A DNA stretch of 64,000 nt from Rosistilla ulvae (GCF_007741475.1 NZ_CP036261.1:930001-994000); one strand, 5' to 3'; shown: positions 26,574-35,728, counted from the stretch's first letter. Notes: generated from the letters alone by a model not told the origin. Made by a program: numbers and translations.

Positions 26574-27713
26574 TTATTTAAAGTCGGCGAGGTCGCGATC
26601 GTACAGACGATAGGTCTTGGTGATCTGAGCTCCGCCCCGTTCGATCGAGGCACGCGACAGTTGATTGCTCTCGAGCACCCAAGAGAGTTCGCCTTCGGTC
26701 AGCCCAAATTTTAAGGCGTCGGGCAAGATCCGGTAGATCGTGACAACGCCAAGTCCCCAGCGTTGGTATTCGGGCAAGACGTTGGTGCTGAGCAAGCGGG
26801 CGCGTTTCAGGTGGCGTCGCCCCAACAGCAGCCGCAGCCAGCCGAAGGGGAACAGTTTGCCATCGATCTTTTTAATCAGCGGGTTGTAATCGAGCAGGCC
26901 AAAGCAGGCTCCGATCGGTTTGCCTTTGATCGATGCGATGCTGGTCATCTCGGGCGTCACCAGCATCCGCAGCTGCTTGCTCTGGTGGTCGATCTCCGCT
27001 TCGGACAACGGGACGTAACCCCAGGTGTTGACGAGCGATTTATTGTAGATATCCAAGAACAAGCGGACATCGCTCATGAAGTTCTTGCGGCTCAGCGGAC
27101 GCGTTTCGACTTCGAATCGACGCGCGACCTCTTCGACAACAAATTTTAGTTTGGGGTCGATGTTGTCGAGCATCGAAAGCTCGACATCGTAAGCATAGAG
27201 ATCCTCTACTTTGGCGAGCCCAAACGATTCAACCATCGCCGGATAATAGGGCCGGTTGTAGGTCATCATAAATGTAGGAGGGCAATCGAAGCCATCGATC
27301 AGCAATCCACATTCGTAGTTTAACGAGGGGTTCACCGGGCCGCGCATCGCGTCCATTCCCTTATCGGCCAACCATTTCGCGGCGGCTTCGAACAGGCCGG
27401 TCGCCGCCTCTTGATCGTCTTCGCATTCGAAGAATCCGAAGAATCCGCGCTGCTCGTCGAATTGACGATTGTGGGCGTGATTTACCAACGCTGCGATGCG
27501 GCCGACGACCTTGTCACCGCGAGCGGCCAGAAAGGTTTGAATCTCCGCATCTTGGTAGAATGGATGTGGCTTGAAATTCACCATCTCGCGTTGGTGCGAG
27601 CGGATCGGCGGGATCCAATTCTCATCACCTCTATAGATTTGCCAAGGGAGAGATAGGAATTGCTTTTGGTCTTTGCTCGATTGAACCGGCCAGATTTTCA
27701 ATGTTTCAGTCAT
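26574..27713 (-). CDS. GNAT-like acyltransferase family protein
   Basis: I start this 379-residue protein at the ATG at 27713 (MTETLKIWPVQ), nine codons inside the longer frame. The pattern WPVQSSKDQKQFLSLPWQIYRGDENWIPP, MRGPVNPSLNYECGLLIDGF and LSTNVLPEYQRWGLG is typical of a large uncharacterised GNAT-related family. The last motif resembles the acetyl-CoA pyrophosphate-binding Q/RxxGxG/A loop. It should be cytosolic and may transfer an acyl group. The substrate is unknown. It is divergent from the epimerase gene, with about 100 bases between. Confidence 0.8.
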   Translation of the reverse strand: MTETLKIWPVQSSKDQKQFLSLPWQIYRGDENWIPPIRSHQREMVNFKPHPFYQDAEIQTFLAARGDKVVGRIAALVNHAHNRQFDEQRGFFGFFECEDDQEAATGLFEAAAKWLADKGMDAMRGPVNPSLNYECGLLIDGFDCPPTFMMTYNRPYYPAMVESFGLAKVEDLYAYDVELSMLDNIDPKLKFVVEEVARRFEVETRPLSRKNFMSDVRLFLDIYNKSLVNTWGYVPLSEAEIDHQSKQLRMLVTPEMTSIASIKGKPIGACFGLLDYNPLIKKIDGKLFPFGWLRLLLGRRHLKRARLLSTNVLPEYQRWGLGVVTIYRILPDALKFGLTEGELSWVLESNQLSRASIERGGAQITKTYRLYDRDLADFK

Positions 27714-27816
27714 TATTTTGCGATGTATGTTTACAGGCAAACGTTAGGGGGTGCCACGTGGAGAGTGGCAGGTTGTTCCCTATCGATCAGTGGCAACATA
27801 CTGGTTGTTGAAGGGC

Positions 27817-28842
27817 ATGAACGAATCTGTATTGGTGACTGGGGCGGCTGGTTTTATCGGATCGCATCTCGTCGCAGATCTGGTGAAGCAAGGCCGACCC
27901 GTTCGGTGTCTCGTCCGGAAGACGTCGAATCGAAAGTGGTTGGATGGCTTGGAAGTCGAAATGGTCGAAGCCGATTTGGCCGACGAAGCCCAGGTTACAA
28001 AAGCTTTGGAAAACGTTGGCACCGTCTATCATCTCGCCGGGGCGGTTGCAGGCACACGCCAGCAACTCCAGCACGCTAATGTAACGTGTACCCGAGGTTT
28101 GTTGCAGGGCTGTGCAAAAATGCCGAATCCGGTGCGAGTGGTTCATGTCAGCTCGTTGGCTGCCGCAGGCCCTTCGACGCGGCAGCGTCCGCGCCGCGCC
28201 ACCGATCCGTGCCAGCCGGTCTCTCAGTACGGCCACAGCAAGTTGGCTGGCGAGCAGGTGGCGCTGGAGTTCGCCGATCGGTTGCCGATCACGATCGTTC
28301 GCCCCGGAGCTGTCTTTGGCCCTCGCGACAGCGAGTTCGCTCGGCTGTTTCGGTTGATTCGATCGCTCCGGTGCAATGTTTTGCTTGGTAGTCACGACCC
28401 GCCCGTTGGGATGGTGCACGTAGCCGATCTGGTGAAGCTGTTGGTCGAAGCGGAGATGCAGGGAACCTGTTTGCAATCCTTGGCCGGACCGATGAATTCG
28501 TATTCGGTCGACGACGGTGTCTACTTTGCCTCCGATCCGAAGCCGTTGTCGTTTCGCGAACTGGGCTTGAAGGTCCGTGGCATGTTGCATCGTCCTCATG
28601 CTTGGACGATACCGTTGCCCGTCACCGCAGTCCGACCATTTGCGTTGATGACTCAGGTGGTCGCTCAATTGAAGGACCAACGGATCGTTTTTAATTTGGA
28701 CAAGTTGCGCGAAGGGGCTCAGGACGCTTGGACCTGCGAGGTCAAACGCGAGTTTGCCGAGCTGAATTGGCGGCCGCGGCGATCGATCGACGAACGATTC
28801 CGCGAAACGATCCAATGGTACTTCGACAACCATTGGCTATGA
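27817..28842 (+). CDS. NAD-dependent epimerase/dehydratase (extended SDR)
   Basis: From the ATG at 27817 (preceded by GAAGGG) the protein has 341 residues. It opens with the Rossmann dinucleotide motif VLVTGAAGFIGSH and an acidic residue pattern for NAD, then VSSLAAAGPS and the catalytic YGHSK (Tyr-x-x-x-Lys). The C-terminal half (MVHVADLVKLLVEA and NWRPRRSIDERFRETIQWY) is the substrate domain of the extended short-chain dehydrogenases that act on nucleotide sugars, sterols or dihydroflavonol-type compounds. The start of the longer frame, 22 codons upstream, lacks family resemblance. No pathway neighbour is present, so the substrate is unknown. Confidence 0.88.
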   Translation: MNESVLVTGAAGFIGSHLVADLVKQGRPVRCLVRKTSNRKWLDGLEVEMVEADLADEAQVTKALENVGTVYHLAGAVAGTRQQLQHANVTCTRGLLQGCAKMPNPVRVVHVSSLAAAGPSTRQRPRRATDPCQPVSQYGHSKLAGEQVALEFADRLPITIVRPGAVFGPRDSEFARLFRLIRSLRCNVLLGSHDPPVGMVHVADLVKLLVEAEMQGTCLQSLAGPMNSYSVDDGVYFASDPKPLSFRELGLKVRGMLHRPHAWTIPLPVTAVRPFALMTQVVAQLKDQRIVFNLDKLREGAQDAWTCEVKREFAELNWRPRRSIDERFRETIQWYFDNHWL

Positions 28843-28912
28843 TGTGCGGATAACCCCCAGGGCTGTTAAGTGTTTGTGCTTAGGCGAATTAGCGCGGCGT
28901 TCTTCAAGGGAA

Positions 28913-29054
28913 CCGAACGCTAACGGCTTGTCGGTTTAGTCACAACGAGCTTCCTTGCATTAGCCGTTTGGGCGTTAGCCCCGGTTTAGTGGCAGCGGAA
29001 CTGGGGCTAACGCCCAATCGGCTGATTAAACCGAAAAGCTGCTAACGCGTGCCG
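28913..29054. repeat. Long nested imperfect palindrome downstream of the epimerase gene
   Basis: Inner arms at 28962-28982 and 29003-29023 match at 20 of 21 positions (core GGGCGTTAGCCCC). Outer arms at about 28913-28942 and 29022-29054 pair with several mismatches (contain CGGTTTAGTCA / TGATTAAACCG). The whole region between the epimerase and methylase genes (28843-29126) is thus one cruciform-like element. It is probably a REP/MITE-type repeat. Confidence 0.7.
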
Positions 29055-29126
29055 GCTGATACCTCAATTTGAAACAGTGATTGGCCCTAGGATTACGCCC
29101 CGTCGTCCTCTCGATTGCATCTGAAA

Positions 29127-29948
29127 ATGCCACTGACCATCACCAGCCGTTCGAATCCTCGTTACCGCGGATGGGTCCAATTGCGATCGCGGCGGGCGAG
29201 GAAGCGGAGCGGTGAGTTTTTGATCGACGGGCCGCGCGATTCGCTTCGCGCGATCCAGTCGGGGATTTTGCCGCGCGAGATCCTGTGTTCGGCCGACTGC
29301 GATCTGGATGCTGTTGCTGCCGAATCGGAGCTGGGGCAAGTGATTGCGTGGGCTCAGGCTAACGACGCGCTGACCCTGGTCGCCTCCGCTCTGTTCCCCG
29401 CGGTCTGCTATGGCCAACGCGATTCGCATGTCGTCGCGGTCGCATCGGCGGCCAGTTCGGCCCCTCTGGAGACGCTTTCGGTTCCGCAGACGCCACTGAT
29501 TGTGATTCTCGATGGGATCGAGAAGCCGGGGAACGTGGGAGCGATCTACCGGACAGCCGATGCGGTTGGAGCCGACGCGGTGCTGTTGACCGGCACCACG
29601 ACCGATCGATTTAATCCCAACGCGATCCGGTCGAGCGCGGGGACCGTGTTTGCGATGCCGACCGCGATTGGCGATCACGATGCGGTTGCGAGTTGGTTGG
29701 CGGATCGAAAGATCAAAGTCGCGTTGGCTCGCGTCGATGGCGAGTGTTCCTATTGGGATCTTCCGCTGACCGAAGCGATAGCGATCGTCTTTGGCAACGA
29801 GGCTGAGGGTTTGGGGACACAGTGGGAGCGGGCGCCGCACGAGGCGTTTCGGATCCCGATGGCGGGGATCGCCGACAGTCTAAACGTGTCGGTGAGTGCG
29901 GCGGTTGTCCTCTTTGAAGCGAAGCGGCAGCGGCTGAGCAACGCTTGA
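29127..29948 (+). CDS. TrmH/SpoU-family RNA 2'-O-methyltransferase
   Basis: The 273-residue product has an N-terminal substrate-binding domain (ITSRSNPRYRGWVQLRSRRARKRSGEFLIDGPRD) and a C-terminal SPOUT knot domain with all three motifs: ILDGIEKPGNVGAIYRTADAVGADAV (motif 1), AIVFGNEAEGL (motif 2) and FRIPMAGIADSLNVSVSAAVVLFE (motif 3). It should methylate the ribose of a nucleotide in tRNA or 23S rRNA using SAM. Which position is modified cannot be told from sequence alone. I start at the ATG at 29127 rather than the TTG at 29115. It is followed by a G/C-rich hairpin at 29958-29979. Confidence 0.9.
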   Translation: MPLTITSRSNPRYRGWVQLRSRRARKRSGEFLIDGPRDSLRAIQSGILPREILCSADCDLDAVAAESELGQVIAWAQANDALTLVASALFPAVCYGQRDSHVVAVASAASSAPLETLSVPQTPLIVILDGIEKPGNVGAIYRTADAVGADAVLLTGTTTDRFNPNAIRSSAGTVFAMPTAIGDHDAVASWLADRKIKVALARVDGECSYWDLPLTEAIAIVFGNEAEGLGTQWERAPHEAFRIPMAGIADSLNVSVSAAVVLFEAKRQRLSNA

Positions 29949-29957
29949 CACCGTTCT

Positions 29958-29979
29958 GGGGGCTCGAATTGCGGCCCCC
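29958..29979 (+). terminator. Possible hairpin terminator after the RNA methylase
   Basis: Six-base stem GGGGGC / GCCCCC with a 10-base loop, ten bases after the stop codon, followed by a weak T-containing stretch (TGTGTTCT). A moderate candidate for intrinsic termination. Confidence 0.4.
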
Positions 29980-30216
29980 CTGTGTTCTAGGTAAACCTGT
30001 GAAAGTTTACCGGCTGAACCGGCGTTGCTAGCACTCGGATAATCAGCAAAACAAGCGATACATTCGTTACAGCTTGCAAGATTACTGAATTCGGGACAAT
30101 GCAACTCCCGATACCAATCGTGACGATCATCCCAACCCGCTTGTGATGATCGATTTCGAGGCGGCTGCCAGGGGGGTGGTCGATGTCGAATTCACGACCT
30201 CATTGGACAGTCAATC

Positions 30217-31812
30217 ATGCGTTGGCCTAAACGACGATGCCTTGCCAGGCATCTGCGGCGTGCCGCCCTTGTGTCGCTAATCACAGCGAGCAGCAACGGT
30301 TTGAGCATCGCCGATCAGCCGCAAGCCAAACACGCTCCGGTGCAGCAGAACCATTACGCTGCGCCCACAATTACCGGCTCCGACAAGGGGCAGGTCACCC
30401 AGCCGCGAATCATCGCCTTTACCGCAGCCGATCAGGTCGCCGAAGATGCTTTGACAGCTCGCACCGTTCAGCTGATCGAGAGCCGAGTGCACCACAATCC
30501 ACTGGCGATCGTTCAAACCGCTGGTCCGGAAGCGAAATCCGAATCGGCCCAGCCGCTGAAATTCCGCATGCCAAGCCGAGCCGCGGACGTTCCGGCAATG
30601 ATCGTCGATTCGCCATCGACGCTGGACTTGCGTGGGACCAAAGTGTCCCCGTTGGAACAACCGTCGGCTCGCAAATCTCGAAGCGTTCTGTCGCTCGTAC
30701 CGCAAAGCAGCAAGCCGGCGGGCGAATCCGACAGCGGGGTCTCTTTCAGTATTTCAGATGATTCGCTGACGATCCCGTCGCGGCCGCCGGAAGCAACGCC
30801 GGTCGATCTGGTTCGCCCCGGCGGAGCGAATGTCGTCGATGTTGTGGAGGCGCCAACCATGGTTCCCCTGCGGACGCAGAGCCTGGTGGAAGAGCCTCAG
30901 GGAATGATCGTCGACAGCAGCGATGCCCGACCTTCGGCGAAGGTCCCGGTTGCGAATCGTCCTATCTGGAAATTGCCCAACGTGCGACCGTTGGAAGACG
31001 GCAAGCATGCCGACAATACTGCGGGGCGTGATGCCGAGAATCTGCCCCGATCGCAACCGATTGTGCTCGGTAAGGTCGGGAACAAACAGCAGGCAAGCCA
31101 GAAGGCAGGGGCGAGCGTTCCGTTGCCGTCAGCAAAACAGGGTGGTCATGCTCCTGTTGATGGTCTCTTGGCCGGAGAGCCGAAGCGGAAGTCGGAATTG
31201 GCCGAGTCGCCGAAGGCTGTCTCGTTGAAGGCGACTCCACGTCCGGAGATCGTGAAAGAATCAAAGGTTGTCCGCGATGTGCCAAAACCAGCTGCAAGGC
31301 CCAAGCCGAACCAGGCGGCGGATCGAGCCGTCGTTGCGATCAAATCGACGATCGATCCCGCAGCCAGTTTAGTCACGCGGTCGCAGTTCACCGTAAGCGT
31401 TGCAGAGAGCCGAGTGTTGTTTGCTGGCAATCGGATCGTGCGAGTGTCCGTTGAACATCCTGATGTGTGCAATGCTGTGACCACCGGGAAAGAGTGCGTG
31501 ATGGTGGTGGGCCGAAAATTGGGACGCACTCGCGTTGCAATTTGGACCGACAGTACAGCGAACTTGGAACCCGATTTGTATGTCGTCGAAGTGGATGGCG
31601 AGCAAGGGGAAACCGAAGATCAACAGCTAGCTGGCAAGATGACCGTGTCGGTGGCGTCGATGTTTTCTGGTGCCCAAGTGAAGGTCCATGCTGTCGAGGA
31701 TGGGTTTGTGGTTTCTGGGGCAGCAGAAACGGAAACACAAGCAAGGAAGATCATGCAAGTCGTCCGTTCGGCGTGTTTGCGTCGAGTGCGAGATGAACTG
31801 GTTGTACGTTAG
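30217..31812 (+). CDS. Secreted protein with pilus/secretin N-terminal and BON-like domains
   Basis: The 531-residue protein has a basic N-terminus and hydrophobic leader (about 1-32), then a long low-complexity region rich in Pro, Ser, Val and Lys (about 33-385) that is probably disordered. It ends with two folded modules. The first, from about residue 389 (VSVAESRVLFAGNRIVRVSV to VVGRKLGRTRVAIWTD), resembles the T2SS/T3SS pilus-formation N-terminal domain found in CpaC-like secretins. The second, from about 472 (KMTVSVASMFSGAQVKVHAV to the end), resembles a BON domain. The secretin pore domain itself is missing. A role in the envelope, perhaps binding an outer-membrane complex, is inferred. 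The next gene, 69 bases downstream, encodes an outer-membrane barrel. Confidence 0.75.
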   Translation: MRWPKRRCLARHLRRAALVSLITASSNGLSIADQPQAKHAPVQQNHYAAPTITGSDKGQVTQPRIIAFTAADQVAEDALTARTVQLIESRVHHNPLAIVQTAGPEAKSESAQPLKFRMPSRAADVPAMIVDSPSTLDLRGTKVSPLEQPSARKSRSVLSLVPQSSKPAGESDSGVSFSISDDSLTIPSRPPEATPVDLVRPGGANVVDVVEAPTMVPLRTQSLVEEPQGMIVDSSDARPSAKVPVANRPIWKLPNVRPLEDGKHADNTAGRDAENLPRSQPIVLGKVGNKQQASQKAGASVPLPSAKQGGHAPVDGLLAGEPKRKSELAESPKAVSLKATPRPEIVKESKVVRDVPKPAARPKPNQAADRAVVAIKSTIDPAASLVTRSQFTVSVAESRVLFAGNRIVRVSVEHPDVCNAVTTGKECVMVVGRKLGRTRVAIWTDSTANLEPDLYVVEVDGEQGETEDQQLAGKMTVSVASMFSGAQVKVHAVEDGFVVSGAAETETQARKIMQVVRSACLRRVRDELVVR

Positions 31813-31881
31813 TCTTGGGTTTGAAATTTAAGGTTTCGAGAGTCCTGATCTCTCACGGAAGTAAACCTTCGAGGCAGAGAA

Positions 31882-33183
31882 ATGAAGAAGTGCGAAATGA
31901 CACAACAGAGAACTCTCCGATTGCACCCTGGGGCAGCGTGCAACGCAACGTTTATCGTGGCGATGCTGCTTGCGGGACCTGTATCCGCTCAAGGCTGGCC
32001 CTTTACCGATGCACCTGAGCCGGTTGGCTTTGGAATCTTGCAAACGGCGAATCAATCAGCCGTCGGCCAACCCGATCACAGCGGCAACGGCGTGATCATG
32101 TCGGCTGAATCGTTGGACCTTGGTCCCGGCGAGACCGTTGTTGGTGGCGATCCGATCTTGCGACAATCGGGGATCATTCGACAACCGGGCGGCGGCGTCT
32201 CGAGCGGAGCAACCCATGGCATCCCCTACCTGCCGCTGAACCAATCCGGCCACGGAGCCAATCGCCGCCCGCGAGGCAAGACTCGCTTCGGACCTAGCGA
32301 CTGCTACGATTGCAGTTGGGGCTGCCCCGAAGGGTGTGCTCCCGCGTGTTACGGCAGCTTTGAGGGTTTGTACTTTAAGCAAGGTAATATGGATGCGGTA
32401 AATTACAGCCGCAATTTGTTTGGATTGGTTGGCGATGACTACGAGCCTGGAATTCGAGTTACGCTGGGGCGAATGCTCAACTGCTCCGATGGATTCGAAG
32501 CGACCTTTACCGGTTTGTTGGAATGGGAATACGGTGGTTTTCGCAGCGACCCTACGAGTCAATTGAACTTCCGGCCGGTTCCGCCAGGGGCATTGACGGA
32601 AGCGGATTTGCCTGGGCTATACGATACATCGCTTCAAACCCAGCGTTTCAAAGCGAGATACAACAGTGCCGAATTTAACCATCGTCAATGGGGATGGGAT
32701 GTGATCTCGACTGTTGCCGGTGTGCGTGTGATCAGCTACGAAGAGCAGTTCGACTTCAACTCAAACAATACAACGGGAGACTCGGGGCATTTCAGCCAAG
32801 ACATCGACAACGTGATGGTTGGTGCTCAGCTAGGACTGGACCTGATGTATCCGGTGATGAAACGATTGATGGTGGGCAGCCGCATTCGTGGAGGTCTCTA
32901 TGCGAACTTCGTGGATGGAGACACGTCCGTATCCGAAAGCACGAATCCACAGCAAGTCATGCGGGATTCATTCGACGACACCGACTATGCAGGTTTATTT
33001 GAATACGGCATCTCGGCCGATTACCACTTCACTCGCTATCTGTCGGCCAAGATCGGTTACGAGTTCTGGTACATGATGCATGTAAACACGGTCGCTGCGA
33101 ATTTTCCATCGGCATATGTCACTGGCGAAACCGACGATCTCGGTTTTCACGGTGCGACAGCTTCGATCGAAGCCCTATTTTAA
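31882..33183 (+). CDS. BBP7-like outer-membrane beta-barrel protein
   Basis: The 433-residue product has a leader ending near PVSAQG. After a Gly-rich stretch and a Cys-rich segment (CYDCSWGCPEGCAPACYGSFEG) it shows alternating hydrophobic/polar strands typical of an outer-membrane barrel (FEATFTGLLEWEYGGF, WDVISTVAGVRVISYEEQF, LGLDLMYPVMKRLMVGSRIRGGLYANF) and ends with an aromatic-containing strand and terminal Phe. The pattern matches the BBP7 family common in planctomycetes. Function is unknown. It lies 69 bases downstream of the pilus-N/BON protein and may share its transcript. Confidence 0.75.
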   Translation: MKKCEMTQQRTLRLHPGAACNATFIVAMLLAGPVSAQGWPFTDAPEPVGFGILQTANQSAVGQPDHSGNGVIMSAESLDLGPGETVVGGDPILRQSGIIRQPGGGVSSGATHGIPYLPLNQSGHGANRRPRGKTRFGPSDCYDCSWGCPEGCAPACYGSFEGLYFKQGNMDAVNYSRNLFGLVGDDYEPGIRVTLGRMLNCSDGFEATFTGLLEWEYGGFRSDPTSQLNFRPVPPGALTEADLPGLYDTSLQTQRFKARYNSAEFNHRQWGWDVISTVAGVRVISYEEQFDFNSNNTTGDSGHFSQDIDNVMVGAQLGLDLMYPVMKRLMVGSRIRGGLYANFVDGDTSVSESTNPQQVMRDSFDDTDYAGLFEYGISADYHFTRYLSAKIGYEFWYMMHVNTVAANFPSAYVTGETDDLGFHGATASIEALF

Positions 33184-33228
33184 TCGACGCTGCGGTGCCA
33201 ACCGCAGCATCGAATCAAAACGACGCGC

Positions 33229-33259
33229 ACGCTTGCAAGCTCTCTGCCCTTGCAAGCGT
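33229..33259 (+). terminator. Stem-loop after the beta-barrel gene
   Basis: A perfect 11-base stem (ACGCTTGCAAG / CTTGCAAGCGT) with a 9-base loop, 45 bases after the stop, followed by GTTTGCGTTTAG. A likely intrinsic terminator, though the T-run is interrupted. Confidence 0.55.
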
Positions 33260-33267
33260 GTTTGCGT

Positions 33268-33678
33268 TTAGTCGCTGTTGCCTTTGCTCCGCTGCGATTT
33301 AAATTTCGCGACCCAATGAGACCACGAGGTCAGTCGATTCTTGGAGGGGGCGGAGGCCTGCGTCCGCCCCTGAGGCTTGCTGCTGTTGGCGTCGCGCATC
33401 ACCTCGATCGCTTCGTCGATATATTTGCTGCAGCCCCGGCAATAGGTCGGCGGTTGGCTGACCAATTTTTGGCAATGGGGACATCGATAGCCAGCGACTT
33501 GGCTGTCGGCGGCGCGAAACAAGCCCCCCACATCTTGGGCATGGCACCACGGGGAGTTTGCTTTGCGACACAGGGTTTGCGGGGTGACGACGCCTTGGCG
33601 CACCAGATCCAACAATTCGCTGGGACGCAACGGACCGATCTCCGATTCATCGTCTTGTTGAACGAACCACTGGCTCAT
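33268..33678 (-). CDS. GYF_2-domain and zinc-ribbon protein
   Basis: Started at the ATG at 33678 (MSQWFVQQDDESEIGPL), where a recognisable GYF_2 (DUF4339) domain begins: WFVQ..DESEIGPLRPSELLDLVRQGVVTPQTLCRKANSPWCHAQDV (about residues 3-55). The frame is open 32 codons upstream but without domain content. A zinc-ribbon follows (CPHCQKLVSQPPTYCRGC, about 65-82), then a basic tail. It is 136 residues long, with no membrane span. GYF-type domains bind proline-rich segments; the target is unknown. It is convergent with the beta-barrel gene. Confidence 0.75.
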   Translation of the reverse strand: MSQWFVQQDDESEIGPLRPSELLDLVRQGVVTPQTLCRKANSPWCHAQDVGGLFRAADSQVAGYRCPHCQKLVSQPPTYCRGCSKYIDEAIEVMRDANSSKPQGRTQASAPSKNRLTSWSHWVAKFKSQRSKGNSD

Positions 33679-33917
33679 GCTGAAAACAACCCCTTTGTCC
33701 GACAAGCGGTTTGGCTTACAACCACCGCTGCACTTGTCATGAAATATCCGCCGCGCCAACTCGCTTGCCGGCACCTGTAGAATATCTTAGGCCATCGGCG
33801 AATTAAATCGAACGCTGGGCGATGTTGTGCATAAAGTGTAAATTAGCATCGGGTAGAGGCGGTTCAAACGTCCCAGATTTTGCCCTGCGTCGATCGATTC
33901 CGTGAGCTCTGATTCCT

Positions 33918-34385
33918 ATGCGATGTCCTTTCTGTCAACACGACAACGATCGAGTGCTGGACACTCGGGCCAGCGAAGATGGCTTTTCGGTGCGGCGTCG
34001 CCGTTGTTGCAACAATTGTCGGCGGCGGTTCACGACCTACGAACGCGTGGAAGAGATAGGGATTCGCGTGATCAAGAAGGATCTGGTTCGCGAACCCTTG
34101 AACCGCGAGAAGATCCGCGCGGGGATTGAAACCGCCTGTTGGAAACGCCCGCCGTCGCGGGAACGGATCGATTCGGTGGTCGAAGGGATCGTCGCGGAGA
34201 TTCACGGCCAATTCGAAGACGAAGTGACCAGCAAGCAGGTCGGCGAGATCGTGATGAAACACCTGGCTCCCTTGGACGAGGTGGCGTTTGTGCGATTTGC
34301 CAGCGTCTATCACGAGTTCGATAATCTGAACGACTTTGTCAAAGTCCTTTCGCTTCGCCAGCGGCCAAGCGACGTTGGCCCCTGA
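33918..34385 (+). CDS. nrdR: Transcriptional repressor NrdR
   Basis: The 155-residue protein begins with the zinc-ribbon MRCPFCQHDNDRVLDTR and RRRCCNNCRRRFTTYERVE (four Cys ligands), followed by an ATP-cone domain (VIKKDLVREPLNREKIRAGIETAC to FVRFASVYHEF). NrdR represses ribonucleotide reductase genes when dATP is bound. Full length and typical composition. No nrd gene is in the window. It converges with pfkA, with 13 bases between the stops. Confidence 0.95.
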   Translation: MRCPFCQHDNDRVLDTRASEDGFSVRRRRCCNNCRRRFTTYERVEEIGIRVIKKDLVREPLNREKIRAGIETACWKRPPSRERIDSVVEGIVAEIHGQFEDEVTSKQVGEIVMKHLAPLDEVAFVRFASVYHEFDNLNDFVKVLSLRQRPSDVGP

Positions 34386-34398
34386 TCAATCGACCATC

Positions 34399-35547
34399 TC
34401 AGTCGGGTAAAAACGGGTTTACGTAGTCCATTGAATCGCCGAAGCTGATTCCCATCGCACGAGCCGCCGCGACGGCTGAACTGTCGTGCGGCACGCGACG
34501 CAATTCTCCCACCGCTTGGGCGATCGGCACGCTGTCGATCTGGGGCGGTTGGTAACAGACCATCTCGCCAAACCGCTTTTGCATCACCAATCGCACCGCG
34601 TGGGCTCCGAGTTGCGTGGCGAGCACGCGGTCGAAGTTGGTGGGGCCGCCCCCCCGCTGCAAATGTCCCAGCACGACACAACGGATGTCCTGGTCGATCC
34701 GCTGGGCAAGTTGTTCGGTCAGTTCGACCCCGATTCCCCCCAGTCGCGTTTGGCGGCCGGTTTGTTCTGCTTCTCGGTTGACCGTTCCGCCGCCGGGCAA
34801 TTCCGCTCCCTCGGCAACGACGATCAAGGTGAACTCCTTACCCATCCGCCGGCGGTCGTCGATCTTGGCGATGATACCCTCCAACGTCCAAGGAATCTCG
34901 GGGATCAGAATCACATCCCCACCCCCTGCGATTCCGGCGTGCAGCGCGATCCAGCCGGCGTGTCGTCCCATCACTTCCAAAACCATCACCCGATCGTGAC
35001 TCGAAGCTGTGGTGTGCAGCCGGTCCAACGCATCGGTGGCACAGTTGACAGCGCTGTCGAATCCAAAGGTAAACGCCGTGCACGACAGGTCGTTATCGAT
35101 TGTCTTGGGAACCCCCACCACGGGCAGCCCGGCGCGGTGCAGTTCCAGGGCGATCGAGAGGGAACCGTCGCCGCCGACGCAGATCAGCCCCTGCAGCTTC
35201 GTTTCTTCAAATGTCTGGCGAACCGCTTCGATCAGCGGCTCTGGCAAGGAGAGCTTGGTATCTTTGCCAACGGTCACGCCAAATCGACCTCGGTTGGTCG
35301 AACCGAGAATGGTTCCCCCTTGGACCAGGATCCCCGAGGTATTTTGCGGCGTCAGCACGCGATACCGAACCGGATCGACTAGCCCTTCAAAGCCTCCCAC
35401 AAAACCGAGCGTTTCGAATCCCAGCCGGTAGGCCGACTTCACGACCCCGCGGATGACAGCGTTTAAGCCGGGACAGTCACCCCCCGAAGTTAAGATGCCG
35501 ATGCGAGGGCGGGTAGAATCGTTTGTTGTGTCGCTGGGAGCGGGCAT
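34399..35547 (-). CDS. pfkA: 6-phosphofructokinase
   Basis: The 382-residue enzyme phosphorylates fructose 6-phosphate to the 1,6-bisphosphate in glycolysis. Visible motifs: GILTSGGDCPGLNAVIRG, LICVGGDGSLSIA, VPKTIDNDLSCTAFTFGFDSAV (catalytic TIDND), MEVMGRHAGWIALHAGIAGGAD-type loop (here VMGRHAGW), and LGHLQRGGGPTNFDR. Gly in GGDGS is the ATP-type residue, while Lys in PKTIDND is shared with pyrophosphate-type and group III enzymes. ATP use is the better guess. It is divergent from the small lipoprotein gene. Confidence 0.93.
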   Translation of the reverse strand: MPAPSDTTNDSTRPRIGILTSGGDCPGLNAVIRGVVKSAYRLGFETLGFVGGFEGLVDPVRYRVLTPQNTSGILVQGGTILGSTNRGRFGVTVGKDTKLSLPEPLIEAVRQTFEETKLQGLICVGGDGSLSIALELHRAGLPVVGVPKTIDNDLSCTAFTFGFDSAVNCATDALDRLHTTASSHDRVMVLEVMGRHAGWIALHAGIAGGGDVILIPEIPWTLEGIIAKIDDRRRMGKEFTLIVVAEGAELPGGGTVNREAEQTGRQTRLGGIGVELTEQLAQRIDQDIRCVVLGHLQRGGGPTNFDRVLATQLGAHAVRLVMQKRFGEMVCYQPPQIDSVPIAQAVGELRRVPHDSSAVAAARAMGISFGDSMDYVNPFLPD

Positions 35548-35728
35548 GTTGCAAATCCTGGGTGTCCAGTTCGTTTGGAACGATGGTGCAATTGTATCTG
35601 AACATAATCGCCCCTTCGACTCCGATCGGTCTCGGCGATTTTCGCGGTTGAAATGCAGAACCTCTTGTTATAATCGGATTACACACCGAGTTCCGGCACG
35701 ACGCATCATCGCAGCTGGGGAAAATACC

